Assembly: GCA_002413355.1 (NCBI GenBank)
Contig: DHWV01000042.1
Coordinates: 1 to 34,327 of the forward strand
Direction: 5' to 3'
DNA length: 34,327 nt
Origin: Desulfobulbaceae bacterium UBA5173
GTDB taxonomy: Bacteria; Desulfobacterota; Desulfobulbia; Desulfobulbales; Desulfobulbaceae
Shown: piece after piece, positions 8,001 to 15,825 of the stretch
How positions within the stretch are numbered: the stretch's first letter is position 1
Layout: each line of letters opens with the position of its first letter
Notes under the pieces: generated by a model
The model's input: the letters and a program-made list of their open reading frames with translations, nothing else
Databases searched by the model: none
Told to the model about the DNA's origin: nothing
Translations under genes and position numbers: made by a program

Positions 8001-10604
8001 TCAGGCTGGTTGCAGCAGCTCAAGAATGCCCTTGACCGTGGCTGTTACGGGAGCAGTCATTCCAGCGCACGCTTTTGCCGCTTCGATCAAGCCTTCCGCG
8101 CTCAATTCATACCATTTTCTTCGCGGTGCATCCTTTGTTGCTTCTTTGACAAAACTATCCAAGTCCTGAGCAACCTCTTCTTTCTTCTCTTCCGGCAATT
8201 TGGTGAGCATTTGTTCAACTTGCTGGCAAAGATGTTCCAATGCAGATTTCAAATTTGGTTCAGCGGCAGATTGGGCCACTGTATTGAAGCTGTTCTGAAT
8301 TGATGAGTTTGAAATGACATTGCCGCCAATGGATGAATTTTTGATTGAGACGCTGTTGTTGTTTTTAGCTGGCTGATCACCGATCATAATATCCCCCTTT
8401 GGATTATGAATGAATATATCTCCTCGTCGGTATGCTTCTCTCGATTCCCTCGGCATGATCTGAAGTATCTTCCCTAAATCAAATTTCCCGGCCTTGCAGA
8501 CATATTCTGTTTGGCCGCTTTCCTCCAAGGCCAGCAGGTCTTGGAAATCAGCCCGGATACTCTGCTCATGTCTGCGGAAAGACAGCGGCGGCTCGCCGAT
8601 TCTGCTTTCCTCCGGCACAATCACCCGTTCCTCAAAGCGCAGCTCCGGCATCAGGTTGAGGATTCGTTTCAAATCATCGTAAATGATTTTGAAATAGTCG
8701 TTGGGCTTTTGGCCGCGCACCCAGAGCGACAGCTTGCGGTCGTGATAATCCACCTGAAGCAAGGCTTCCGCGCTGTTGTCCTGTTTTTTCAGGACAACGC
8801 CGTTCTGCCAGACTAATTCATCCTTGATTTCATCATGGCGGCCCACGGTGAAGTTGGGCATGATGTGGCGGGGCAGGAAGCCGGTGAAATCGAACTCAAA
8901 GGCAAGGCTGCCGCGCTTCTCGAAACCGTGCGGCGGCTGGTCGGATTCCAGCAAAGCCGGGATGACGAACATGTCCGGCTCATGGCGGCAGGGAAAACAG
9001 AGCTTGAACTGCTCCATCGCCTGAATGACAATCGCCGCTTTGTCAGGCGGATAGCTGAGGACATTGCCGATGTCATCCTTGACATTGGCCTCGCTGAGAA
9101 TGCCGACAATCTCGCTTTCCCGAAGCCGCCCTTTCTTCTCCTTGGCATATTTGGAATAGAGCAAAGTATATACGCCATAGGTCAGCCATCTGGGATTAAG
9201 GATGTAGCTGTCTAATGCGGCGATGTTCGGGAAATGAACAATCACGCCGAGCTTGTCGAAGAGGTCGAGCAGCCAGCTCTGATTGAGATCGCCCTGTTCC
9301 GCCAGCCCGCTGGCCGCGCACAAATCCAGCCAGGCGGTTTTCTTGAGGAATGATTCGCTGCTGGAGCGGCTGTTCAGCTCGTCTAAAACCGCAAGATGCG
9401 CCTTGCCGAAGCGGACAGTATGCACGCCGAGTTCCGCCGCCGCTTTGCTCAGGTCGTTCTGGAACCGCTGAAAGTCCAAGGCGTATTCGTCCTTGCAGCG
9501 GGTGCAGGAAAGCCGGTAGAAGTCCTTCACATTCGGGTGCTTTTCCTTGAGCGCGGCCATGTCCAAGTTGACCGCGCAGACATCGGCCTTGTTGCCGACC
9601 AGCATGACCGGCGCGTTATTGCCGAACGCCCGCACATGCTCCAGCCAGTATTCGGCCTGCTCATTGGCGTTGATCTCGGTTCTGCCGTCAAGCAGGAGGA
9701 CATAGAGGCAGCGGGAGCGGAGAAAGAACTGGTGGGTGGCATGGGCCACGACCTGGCCGCCGAAATCCCAGAAATGCGCAATGATTTCCGTGCCCGGCAC
9801 CTGCCATTCGGAAATGTCTATGCCCGGAGTCATCTGCTCCTTGCCCGCAACCACGTCGAGGCCGTTGAGAGCGCGGATGAGCGATGTTTTGCCTGCCGCG
9901 CCATAGCCGAGAAAGATCACGCGGACACGGTTGAGGGGGCGTTCAGTTTGGCAGAGATTTTTTAGATAAGCGTTGATCTGCGCGGGTTCTTGGGCAAGGA
10001 TTTCTTCCGGGAGATTGACAACGGCTTCGAGAAATTCTTTATCTGTAGGTTTTCCGTCAATGCGCCCTTGGAACCAGTCGGCCCAGATGTCAAAGCCGTT
10101 GCCGTAGTCGCGGAGAAATTTGACAAATTCTTTGCCGCACTGAAGCCATTCTTTTGATTGGGAGGCATAGAGAGGTTGATAGAGATAGTCGGATGGTGTT
10201 TTGTCGGAGTTGAGGTGTCTTTCGAGAGAGAAAAAATCTTTATCGAAAGATATTAATTCTCCTGTTAATTCAATTATTCTCTTGTTGCCCGAACCATTAT
10301 TTACTTCAAGAGTATAATTAAGATATAAATCTTTTAGATTTATATCTAATAATCTATGGTGAAAAGTTAATCCTTCTGGATGAAAACTAACTCCAACTAA
10401 ACGAGAATTTTTGTATCCTAACGACCAAGATTCAATATCTATGATTACACGAAAGTTATTTATTTTTTCCTGATTGATAAGTTGGGCTATTATCCTTTTA
10501 TGCAAGGATATTGGCAAGAATTGCGCAGCAACACGGGCTGCAAAGGCAAACGTCCATTCGTTGGGAAACTGGTCAAGCTTTTTTTTTATTTTGGTTATCT
10601 TCAT
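8001..10604 (-). CDS. Roc-COR (ROCO family) GTPase without leucine-rich repeats
   Basis: Reading from the ATG at 10604 (AGAG ribosome site) gives 867 residues. The Roc G domain starts near residue 228: P-loop GYGAAGKTSL (~233), switch II WDFGGQ (~280), NKAD for guanine recognition (~338). A COR dimerisation domain follows (about 425-650, with LFDKLGVIVHF and ILNPRWLTYGVYTLLYS). The first ~225 residues are not leucine-rich repeats and are not recognised, apart from a WADWFQGRIDGKP segment resembling a short stretch I recall from other bacterial signalling or defence proteins. The C-terminus has a hydrophilic Asn/Ser-rich stretch (GDIMIGDQPAKNNNSVSIKN) and an alpha-helical tail (RRKWYELSAEGLIEAAKACAG) resembling tails on bacterial NTPases of conflict systems. 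No kinase domain is present. The 5' third is much richer in A+T than the rest. It probably acts as a nucleotide-controlled dimeric switch; its partner is unknown. Confidence 0.88.
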   Translation of the reverse strand: MKITKIKKKLDQFPNEWTFAFAARVAAQFLPISLHKRIIAQLINQEKINNFRVIIDIESWSLGYKNSRLVGVSFHPEGLTFHHRLLDINLKDLYLNYTLEVNNGSGNKRIIELTGELISFDKDFFSLERHLNSDKTPSDYLYQPLYASQSKEWLQCGKEFVKFLRDYGNGFDIWADWFQGRIDGKPTDKEFLEAVVNLPEEILAQEPAQINAYLKNLCQTERPLNRVRVIFLGYGAAGKTSLIRALNGLDVVAGKEQMTPGIDISEWQVPGTEIIAHFWDFGGQVVAHATHQFFLRSRCLYVLLLDGRTEINANEQAEYWLEHVRAFGNNAPVMLVGNKADVCAVNLDMAALKEKHPNVKDFYRLSCTRCKDEYALDFQRFQNDLSKAAAELGVHTVRFGKAHLAVLDELNSRSSSESFLKKTAWLDLCAASGLAEQGDLNQSWLLDLFDKLGVIVHFPNIAALDSYILNPRWLTYGVYTLLYSKYAKEKKGRLRESEIVGILSEANVKDDIGNVLSYPPDKAAIVIQAMEQFKLCFPCRHEPDMFVIPALLESDQPPHGFEKRGSLAFEFDFTGFLPRHIMPNFTVGRHDEIKDELVWQNGVVLKKQDNSAEALLQVDYHDRKLSLWVRGQKPNDYFKIIYDDLKRILNLMPELRFEERVIVPEESRIGEPPLSFRRHEQSIRADFQDLLALEESGQTEYVCKAGKFDLGKILQIMPRESREAYRRGDIFIHNPKGDIMIGDQPAKNNNSVSIKNSSIGGNVISNSSIQNSFNTVAQSAAEPNLKSALEHLCQQVEQMLTKLPEEKKEEVAQDLDSFVKEATKDAPRRKWYELSAEGLIEAAKACAGMTAPVTATVKGILELLQPA

Positions 10605-10971
10605 GTGCATCTCTTTGGCGTAGTTGCCGGGACGTTTCGCGAAACGCCCCGGCGCGGGCATCGGCTAATCCTCGGCAGCCGCAGCCAAACAGCCGCCCGC
10701 TGCCAAAAGGTGTATTTTTTCTATCTCGAAATATATTTTTTAGACTTTTTTATCCATTCTTTCTATTTTCTCATCCAAAAAATATACGAGGAAATAGGCC
10801 GCGCCTATCTTTTTATATATTTTAGGAGTTACGCAGTTGAAATCTGAAGTTCAATAATTACAGCACGTTGAATTTCAGTGCCACAAGATGTCAATTGAAC
10901 AAAATCAACGGGTTGTAAATCCAACTGCGTAACTCCTATATTTCTCCTATTAAAAAACAGGCGGCGAGGAT
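10605..10971. other. Intergenic region holding a MITE-like element
   Basis: This 367-bp gap between the DUF2442 gene and the ROCO gene shows no convincing coding sequence. It is A+T-rich, especially 10710-10820, and holds the small inverted-repeat element at 10823-10937. The ROCO promoter should lie in its left part, but I cannot point to a clear -35/-10 pair. Confidence 0.6.
10823..10937. mobile_element. MITE-like element, ~115 bp with 16-bp perfect terminal inverted repeats
   Basis: AGGAGTTACGCAGTTG at 10824-10839 returns as its exact reverse complement at 10922-10937. The hexamer ATATTT flanks both sides (10817-10822 and 10938-10943), a possible 6-bp target duplication, although the surroundings are A+T-rich. 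Inside there is a second imperfect inverted repeat (CTGAAGTTCAA near 10844 and TTGAATTTCAG near 10868). The element is too short to encode a transposase, which is typical of a non-autonomous miniature element moved by a related IS elsewhere in the genome. The parental IS family is not identified. Confidence 0.7.
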
Positions 10972-11253
10972 TTAGCGCAGCATTTCGCCCATCATTCCAG
11001 CCTCGGCAGCTTGCCGCTCAGGCCGGTGGACTATTCCCAGCAGGCTATCAACAGAGATGTCCTCATCCAAAAGCGGCCAATGAATGCCGTAGCCGGACGG
11101 CGATATGTCATAGGTCATCCGCTCCAGCTCTGACGCTCTCGCCAGCAAAGGTGAAACCGTTTCCAGCCGGAACGTTTCCATCCTGCCGTCAATCTCGATT
11201 TCCAGCAGTCCATCTGCAAAATTGAGAAATCCTATTTCGTGCAATTTATTCAT
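10972..11253 (-). CDS. DUF2442 domain protein
   Basis: A 93-residue protein with the DUF2442 layout: a short N-terminal strand region (IGFLNFADGLLEIEIDGRMETFRLE) followed by the characteristic SGYGIHWPLLDEDISVDSLLGI block. Its ATG overlaps the stop of the DUF4160 gene in an ATGA arrangement, so the two are translationally coupled. DUF2442 and DUF4160 genes are commonly found as neighbours in bacteria and are often suspected of forming a toxin-antitoxin-like or small accessory module, but no biochemical role is established to my knowledge. The gene ends about 35 bp from the MITE-like element. Confidence 0.85.
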   Translation of the reverse strand: MNKLHEIGFLNFADGLLEIEIDGRMETFRLETVSPLLARASELERMTYDISPSGYGIHWPLLDEDISVDSLLGIVHRPERQAAEAGMMGEMLR

Positions 11254-11507
11254 GCTGATTTCCTTAGCTGAAAATCATCCCATGCCTTTTCAATAGATTC
11301 AAAGTGATCAAAGATGATTTTCCTGATCTCCCGTTTGGCTGCGCTGTTCATGTTGTACATATAGGCTTCTGAAATCTCAAATTCCTCGGAGTGCAGCCAG
11401 TATTTGCACTCCATGTCGCCTTTCCGGCAATGAATATGAATCGGCTCATTGCCTTCGCCTGCATAAAAAAAGAGCCTCCAGCCGGACAGAAGAAGAACCG
11501 TTGGCAT
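11250..11507 (-). CDS. DUF4160 domain protein
   Basis: Starting at the ATG at 11507 gives 85 residues beginning MPTVLLLSGWRLFFYAGEGNEPIHIHCRKGDMEC..., the standard DUF4160 fold signature (GWRxFFYxxExxEPxHIHxxxGxxxxK). The longer open frame upstream to 11759 is Arg-rich, runs into the neighbouring gene and is unlike the family, so it is rejected. The two closely spaced His (HIH) are conserved in the family. The gene is coupled to DUF2442 by a 4-bp overlap. Function unknown; possibly one half of a small two-gene stress or toxin-antitoxin-like module. Confidence 0.85.
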   Translation of the reverse strand: MPTVLLLSGWRLFFYAGEGNEPIHIHCRKGDMECKYWLHSEEFEISEAYMYNMNSAAKREIRKIIFDHFESIEKAWDDFQLRKSA

Positions 11508-11664
11508 TTGTTTCTCTCTGGGAATGGGATTCTTGGACTTTCTTGTCCTCCGGCGGTGTTTCGCGGCAGGATGAAGGCGGCGACTCTCCCGCCCGGCCAG
11601 CAAAAATCTGGACGCGGTCTGTAGTGCCGGGCGGGGAGCGTTGAAGGAGGTGCTGCTAGCGGAT

Positions 11665-12264
11665 TCACTTGCCCGGCGGAGGCGGCGGGGCAGTCTTTGG
11701 CCCTTCAATCTGCCGCCGCCGTTTTTCCTCATAGGCGGAGAGCACAAACAGGCAGGCATAAGGATGGGTCAGCAAAGCCCCTATGCCGGTTGCGCTGCCG
11801 ATGGAGGCCAGCACGGTGAACACCGCCACCACGGCGAAATGCTCGCTGACCGGTTTTTCCAAGGCCATGCGGCACGATTCTTTGACCGCCGGGAACAGGC
11901 CCAAGCCCTCGTCGGTCATCAGCGGCACCATGTAGGTCAGGAAAAAGGTGGCGGCCAGACTGAGAGCAATGCCGGGCAGCACCAGCATGATCAGGCCGAT
12001 GATGAAGGCCAGCACAAAGAGAACGGTGAAGCCGAGCAGGGGAAAGAAGAGATTCATGTGGGCGAAGAGGTCTTTGACCTCCGGCTTTCTCTCCTCCCGC
12101 AGGGCAAGCAGCAGGGACTGCATATATCCCGCTGAGGCCACAGGGGCCATGATACCGAGGGTGATCACCGAGACCGCGAACAAGACGACGGTGTTGACAA
12201 GGAGCGGGACAAAAAAGCCTGTCAGAACCTTCCACGCCCGCTCAAAATGCTGTTTGAAATCCAT
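11665..12264 (-). CDS. Integral membrane protein of unknown function
   Basis: A 199-residue protein with a strong AGGAGG ribosome site five bases before its ATG. Four to five hydrophobic segments are visible: about residues 17-45, 70-110 (probably two helices), 140-160 and 160-180. A cytosolic-looking N-terminus (MDFKQHFERAWKVLTGFF) is followed by short charged loops (LREERKPEVKDLF, EKPVSEHF) and a Pro-rich, positively charged tail (EEKRRRQIEG...PPPPPGK). The layout resembles the DUF975/UPF0259-type membrane families, but no diagnostic motif lets me name one. It is separate from the DUF4160 pair by about 157 bp of apparently non-coding DNA. Confidence 0.75.
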   Translation of the reverse strand: MDFKQHFERAWKVLTGFFVPLLVNTVVLFAVSVITLGIMAPVASAGYMQSLLLALREERKPEVKDLFAHMNLFFPLLGFTVLFVLAFIIGLIMLVLPGIALSLAATFFLTYMVPLMTDEGLGLFPAVKESCRMALEKPVSEHFAVVAVFTVLASIGSATGIGALLTHPYACLFVLSAYEEKRRRQIEGPKTAPPPPPGK

Positions 12265-12360
12265 GCTGCCTCCTTCCGGCCAAACCGGACTGCGTTGAGA
12301 AAAGAGAAATTTTTAACGGCATTGTAGAGCGCCGAGGCGGGAGGTGGCAAGCAGTTTGAC

Positions 12361-12548
12361 CGCAGCTCAACTGATGATCAGCTGCCAGTTGCGGCAGGGA
12401 TGACTATCAGGTACTCCAGCTATGCGGCCAAGCCCTGATAGCGTGCCGCACCCCACTTCCAGTGCGGCGAGATTTCAACAGTGCTGGCTGTCTGCTGAAA
12501 GTTAGCTTCAAGAGCCTTGGAGACGATGGGCGGGGACTGAGTGGGCAT
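12361..12548 (-). pseudogene. Decayed duplicate of the first ~68 codons of the dikinase-like gene
   Basis: The minus strand from an ATG at 12548 reads MPTQSPPIVSKALEANFQQ and onward to EISPHW, nearly identical to the N-terminus of the 1415-residue protein starting at 7868. DNA at 12459-12497 is identical over 39 bases to 7779-7817. Beyond that the copy carries indels and an in-frame stop and ends near 12361, where the similarity to 7663 stops. No ribosome site or downstream gene body is present. It is a partial duplication about 4.68 kb from the intact gene, in the same orientation. Confidence 0.88.
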
Positions 12549-12568
12549 ACAGGAGTGTAGTTTCGGGT

Positions 12569-13255
12569 TTATTTTTTTGGCTGAGGTTTGTTCCAAAGAA
12601 AATACGGGCCGTAACGTCCTGTCTTTTTTTCCCCGCCCACCTTTTTCCCTTTCTCAGTCAGCTCGTATTCTCCTTTGATCATGTCGAGATAACCACTTTT
12701 GACTAGCATTCCGAACATTTCATTGGTGCTCTTCTCATAATGAACAGCCAGCTTTGCGGTGGTCAGTTTTGCGTATTCCTGCATTTTTTCAAAACTGCCT
12801 ACGTCCTTTTCACTCTGTGCCGCAACATTCACCGCGTCACTGATGCGGATCAGCCGCTGCGCCTCATCATAAACCGCGCTGTAGAGCATTTTATCCTGCG
12901 TTTTGTGGATACCAATGCCCATTTCGTTGTTATTCACCTGACTGAAATCATGCAGGTTCATACTGGTGACGATACAGTAATGCTCGCTCAGGTAGCATTT
13001 GGCATGAAGGTTCTTGCAGAAGCTGACGTTGATGTGTTTCTGTCCAGCAAGCCATTGACGTTCGCTGTCATGCAGCTCCTGCTTGCCGTACACGATGTTG
13101 ACTTCAGCAAGCTGACCGTTTTTGTCTTGAAGCAGCTCCCGCATCCGGTCATTCAATTTGAGATACGGGCTAATGAGAATGAGCTGCTCTTTGGCCGAGC
13201 TGATCAGTTCTTCCAGCAAGAAGTTGATTTTGCTCGTGATAAGAAATTGTGCCAT
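12569..13255 (-). CDS. PLD-like (single HxK motif) protein
   Basis: From the ATG at 13255 the product has 228 residues. Residues 1-110 look like one half of a phospholipase D/nuclease fold: a beta strand ending in ILISPYLKL, then NLHAKCYLSEHYCIVTSMNL with His84 and Lys86 of the HxK motif and the Asn-containing end of the HKD block. Only one motif is present, so a dimer would be needed for a two-motif active site, as in Nuc-type nucleases. The C-terminal ~80 residues end in a winged-helix-like ELTEKGKKVGGEKKTGRYGPYFLWNK. It may act on DNA or on phosphodiesters; the substrate is open. No signal peptide. It sits just downstream of the PilZ gene. Confidence 0.75.
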   Translation of the reverse strand: MAQFLITSKINFLLEELISSAKEQLILISPYLKLNDRMRELLQDKNGQLAEVNIVYGKQELHDSERQWLAGQKHINVSFCKNLHAKCYLSEHYCIVTSMNLHDFSQVNNNEMGIGIHKTQDKMLYSAVYDEAQRLIRISDAVNVAAQSEKDVGSFEKMQEYAKLTTAKLAVHYEKSTNEMFGMLVKSGYLDMIKGEYELTEKGKKVGGEKKTGRYGPYFLWNKPQPKK

Positions 13256-13304
13256 GCTCTTTTCCTTGCCGCAGCAAAAGCTCATCGAGCCACGGCCTTA
13301 TGTT

Positions 13305-13712
13305 TCACATCGCCACCTTCTGTAGGCAGATGTCAACAAAAGACTCCAATATTTGCTGCTGCTGCTCAGAAAGACTGTCAAATGCCGCGCCAACCAGCAC
13401 GTGATCAAGGTACTCGTTGTCCATAACCCAGATCACCTGCATAGGCACGTCAGTGAACGCTGAGATGTCAGGCAGGCCGCTGATGCAGTGAAGCAGCATT
13501 TTTCGACCTCGGCGGATGCCGTCCAGTGAACTGCGCTCAACAGAAATCTGAATGCCGCCCTCGCTCATGTTGAGAATGGAGGAAGGCACCGCCTCTTCCG
13601 GCCCTTCATCATTCAGAGGTGAGATCAACGCGGCAATTTTTTTTGGATCTTTGAAAATAATGCGATGATGCCGCCGTTTTTCCAGTTTTTCCAACTGATT
13701 TTCTGTCATCAT
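13305..13712 (-). CDS. PilZ domain protein (probable c-di-GMP receptor)
   Basis: A 135-residue protein whose ATG follows GAGGA by five bases. The PilZ signature is split as usual: RRHHR at residues 13-17 (RxxxR) and NMSEGGIQI near residue 48 ([D/N]xSxxG), the two elements that clamp c-di-GMP. The rest is a beta-barrel-type sequence with VIWV and VGAAF strands and a C-terminal helix (SEQQQQILESFVDICLQ). Single-domain PilZ proteins usually pass c-di-GMP signals to a partner controlling motility, secretion or polysaccharide synthesis. The partner is not evident here, since its neighbours are a PLD-like protein and transporter permeases. Confidence 0.85.
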   Translation of the reverse strand: MMTENQLEKLEKRRHHRIIFKDPKKIAALISPLNDEGPEEAVPSSILNMSEGGIQISVERSSLDGIRRGRKMLLHCISGLPDISAFTDVPMQVIWVMDNEYLDHVLVGAAFDSLSEQQQQILESFVDICLQKVAM

Positions 13713-13742
13713 AATGTTCCTCTGCTTGCCGAAATTTATCCA

Positions 13743-14765
13743 TTACTGATTGCGAGGATCAAAGGCCTCCCGCAGGGCCTCGCCGATAAAAATCAGCAAA
13801 ATTAGAGTGCCGACCAGCACGATGAAGGTGGAGAGCGAGAGCCACCACGCTTCAATGTTCGCCTTGCCTTGCGCCAGCAGCTCGCCGAGACTGGGAGTTT
13901 CCGGCGGCACACCGAGGCCAAGAAAGTCAAGGCTGGTCAGGGCGAGAATTGCGCCGGACATTCTGAAGGGCAGAAAAGTGATCACCGGGGTCATGCTGTT
14001 GGGCAGCAGATGCCGCCGCATGATGGTCAAATTGTCCACCCCAAGTGCTTTGGCTGCCTTGACGTAATCGAGATTCCGTCCCTTGAGAAACTCCGCCCGC
14101 ACATAATCCGAAAGCCCCATCCAGCCGAAAAGCGAGAGCAGAATTAGCAGGAGCAGAACGCTCGGCTTAAAGATGGAAGCGAAGATGATTAGCAGGTACA
14201 GCTCCGGCATTGCGCTCCAAATTTCAATGAAGCGCTGAAAGACCAAGTCAGTGCGTCCGCCAAAATAACCTTGCACCGCGCCAGCGGCAATGCCAGTCAA
14301 TGTGCCGATGATGGTCAAGGCCAAACCAAACAGCACCGAGAGGCGGAAGCCATAAATCAGGCGGGCGAGCACGTCGCGGCCTCGGTCGTCAGTGCCAAGA
14401 AGATGCGTTGTAGAAGGCCGGGCAGGAACCGCTTCACCCAGATCAAGGTCAATTGAATTGCTGCTATAGGGATTGAGCGGGAAAAATATTTTGTTGCCGC
14501 CCGCGTTCAGCTTTTCAAGCAGATACGGATCGCGGTAGTCGGCCTCAGTTTCAAAATCGCCACCAAAGGCAGTTTCCGGGTAGGACTTGAAGAGCGGGAA
14601 ATACCAGCCGCCTTCGTAGCGGATAAGAAAGGGTTTATCGTTGCTGAAGACTTCAGCGAAGAAAGAAAGAAAAAAAAGCAGGCTGAACAGGAGCAGACTG
14701 TAGAATCCACGTCTGTTTTTTTTGAAATTGCGCCATCTGCGCCGGGCGATGGATTGCTTGTTCAT
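13743..14765 (-). CDS. yejE: Peptide/microcin C-type ABC transporter permease YejE
   Basis: A 340-residue inner-membrane permease. It starts MNKQSIARRRWRNFKKNRRGFYSLLLF, with one N-terminal membrane helix, then a long periplasmic insert (FSNDKPFLIRYEGGWYFPLF...AFGGDFETEADYRDPY) diagnostic for YejE within the DppC/OppC group. HLLGTDDRGRDVLARLIYG opens the core, and the EAA loop appears as EFLKGRNLDYVKAAKALGVDNLTIMRRHLLPN, contacting the ATPase. It follows yejB by three bases. The ATPase (YejF) and binding protein (YejA) are not next to it in this window. The system imports oligopeptides with broad specificity in the organisms studied. Confidence 0.92.
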   Translation of the reverse strand: MNKQSIARRRWRNFKKNRRGFYSLLLFSLLFFLSFFAEVFSNDKPFLIRYEGGWYFPLFKSYPETAFGGDFETEADYRDPYLLEKLNAGGNKIFFPLNPYSSNSIDLDLGEAVPARPSTTHLLGTDDRGRDVLARLIYGFRLSVLFGLALTIIGTLTGIAAGAVQGYFGGRTDLVFQRFIEIWSAMPELYLLIIFASIFKPSVLLLLILLSLFGWMGLSDYVRAEFLKGRNLDYVKAAKALGVDNLTIMRRHLLPNSMTPVITFLPFRMSGAILALTSLDFLGLGVPPETPSLGELLAQGKANIEAWWLSLSTFIVLVGTLILLIFIGEALREAFDPRNQ

Positions 14766-14768
14766 TGC

Positions 14769-15818
14769 CTACTCCAGCTTGGCAAAACTGATTCTCGGAT
14801 CCACCCAGACATAGCTCAAATCAGAGAGCAGGCGGGAAACCAGGCCAAGAATAGTGAAAAAATACAACGTGCCCAGCACAACCGGGTAGTCACGGTTCAG
14901 CACCGACTCATAGGCGAGCAAGCCCATGCCGTCGAGAGAAAAAATCGTCTCGATCAGCAAGCTGCCAGTAAAAAACGCAGTGATGAACGAGCCGGGAAAG
15001 CCAGTGATAATCGGAATGATCGCGTTGCGGAAGACATGCCGATACAGCACCTGACCTTCTGCCAGCCCTTTGGCGCGGGCCGTCGTGACGTACTGTTTGC
15101 GGATTTCCTCCAGAAAGGAATTTTTGGTCAGCAAAGTCATCACCGCCAAGCTGTCCACGGTGGAAGCGATAATCGGCAGCACCATGTGCCAGAGATAATC
15201 CAACACCTTACCGGACAGGCTCAGTTCGCGCCAGTTGTCGGAAACCAAACCGCGCAGGGGGAAGATGCTCCAAAAACTGCCGCCGCCGAAGAGGACGATC
15301 AGCACCAGCCCAAGGATGAAACCGGGGATGGCATAGCCGACCAAAATCACTGCGCTGGTTGCCACATCGAAACGAGAACCATCATGAATGGCCTTGCGGA
15401 TGCCGAGCGGGATACAGACTGAATAGACAATCAGGAAGGACCAGAGGCCGAGCGACATGGACACCGGCAGCTTGGAGATAACCAAGGCCGCCACGCCTTT
15501 CTGATGGTAGTAGGATTGGCCGAAATCAAATACGGCATACGAGGCCATCATGGCAAAAAAGCGCTGCACCGGCGGCTTATCAAAACCGTAGAGCTTTTTT
15601 AGCTGCTCAAGCCGCTGCGGGTCAAGTCCTTGCTTGCCTTGGTAGATACCGCCTGCCCCACTGGCCGCCTCGCCGTGGCCGCCATGCCCTTCAAGCTGGG
15701 CGACCATTTTTTCCACCGGCCCGCCCGGCACAAACTGGGTGATGGCAAAGGTGATGAGCATGATCCCGAATACAGTCGGAATCATCAGCAGGATGCGTTT
15801 AAGGATGTAGCTGCCCAC
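14769..15818 (-). CDS. yejB: Peptide/microcin C-type ABC transporter permease YejB
   Basis: Inner-membrane permease of the DppB/OppB type, 349 residues from a GTG at 15818. The family normally begins with a short residue stretch before YILKRILLMIPTVFGIMLITF, which fixes this start; the longer open frame overlaps the preceding DUF4177 gene and is rejected. No good ribosome site is visible, so coupling to the gene ending at 15826 is likely. Marks of the family are QFVPGGPVEKMVAQLEG, the QRLEQLKKLYGFDKPPVQRF block and the EAA loop (QYVTTARAKGLAEGQVLYRHVFRNA). About six membrane helices. It pairs with YejE directly downstream. Confidence 0.9.
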   Translation of the reverse strand: MGSYILKRILLMIPTVFGIMLITFAITQFVPGGPVEKMVAQLEGHGGHGEAASGAGGIYQGKQGLDPQRLEQLKKLYGFDKPPVQRFFAMMASYAVFDFGQSYYHQKGVAALVISKLPVSMSLGLWSFLIVYSVCIPLGIRKAIHDGSRFDVATSAVILVGYAIPGFILGLVLIVLFGGGSFWSIFPLRGLVSDNWRELSLSGKVLDYLWHMVLPIIASTVDSLAVMTLLTKNSFLEEIRKQYVTTARAKGLAEGQVLYRHVFRNAIIPIITGFPGSFITAFFTGSLLIETIFSLDGMGLLAYESVLNRDYPVVLGTLYFFTILGLVSRLLSDLSYVWVDPRISFAKLE

Positions 15819-15825
15819 AGTGTGT

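Noticed and set aside
11508..11759. N-terminal extension of the DUF4160 protein
   Set aside because: Arg/Pro-rich, overlaps the next gene, and not part of the family; the ATG at 11507 fits the known start.
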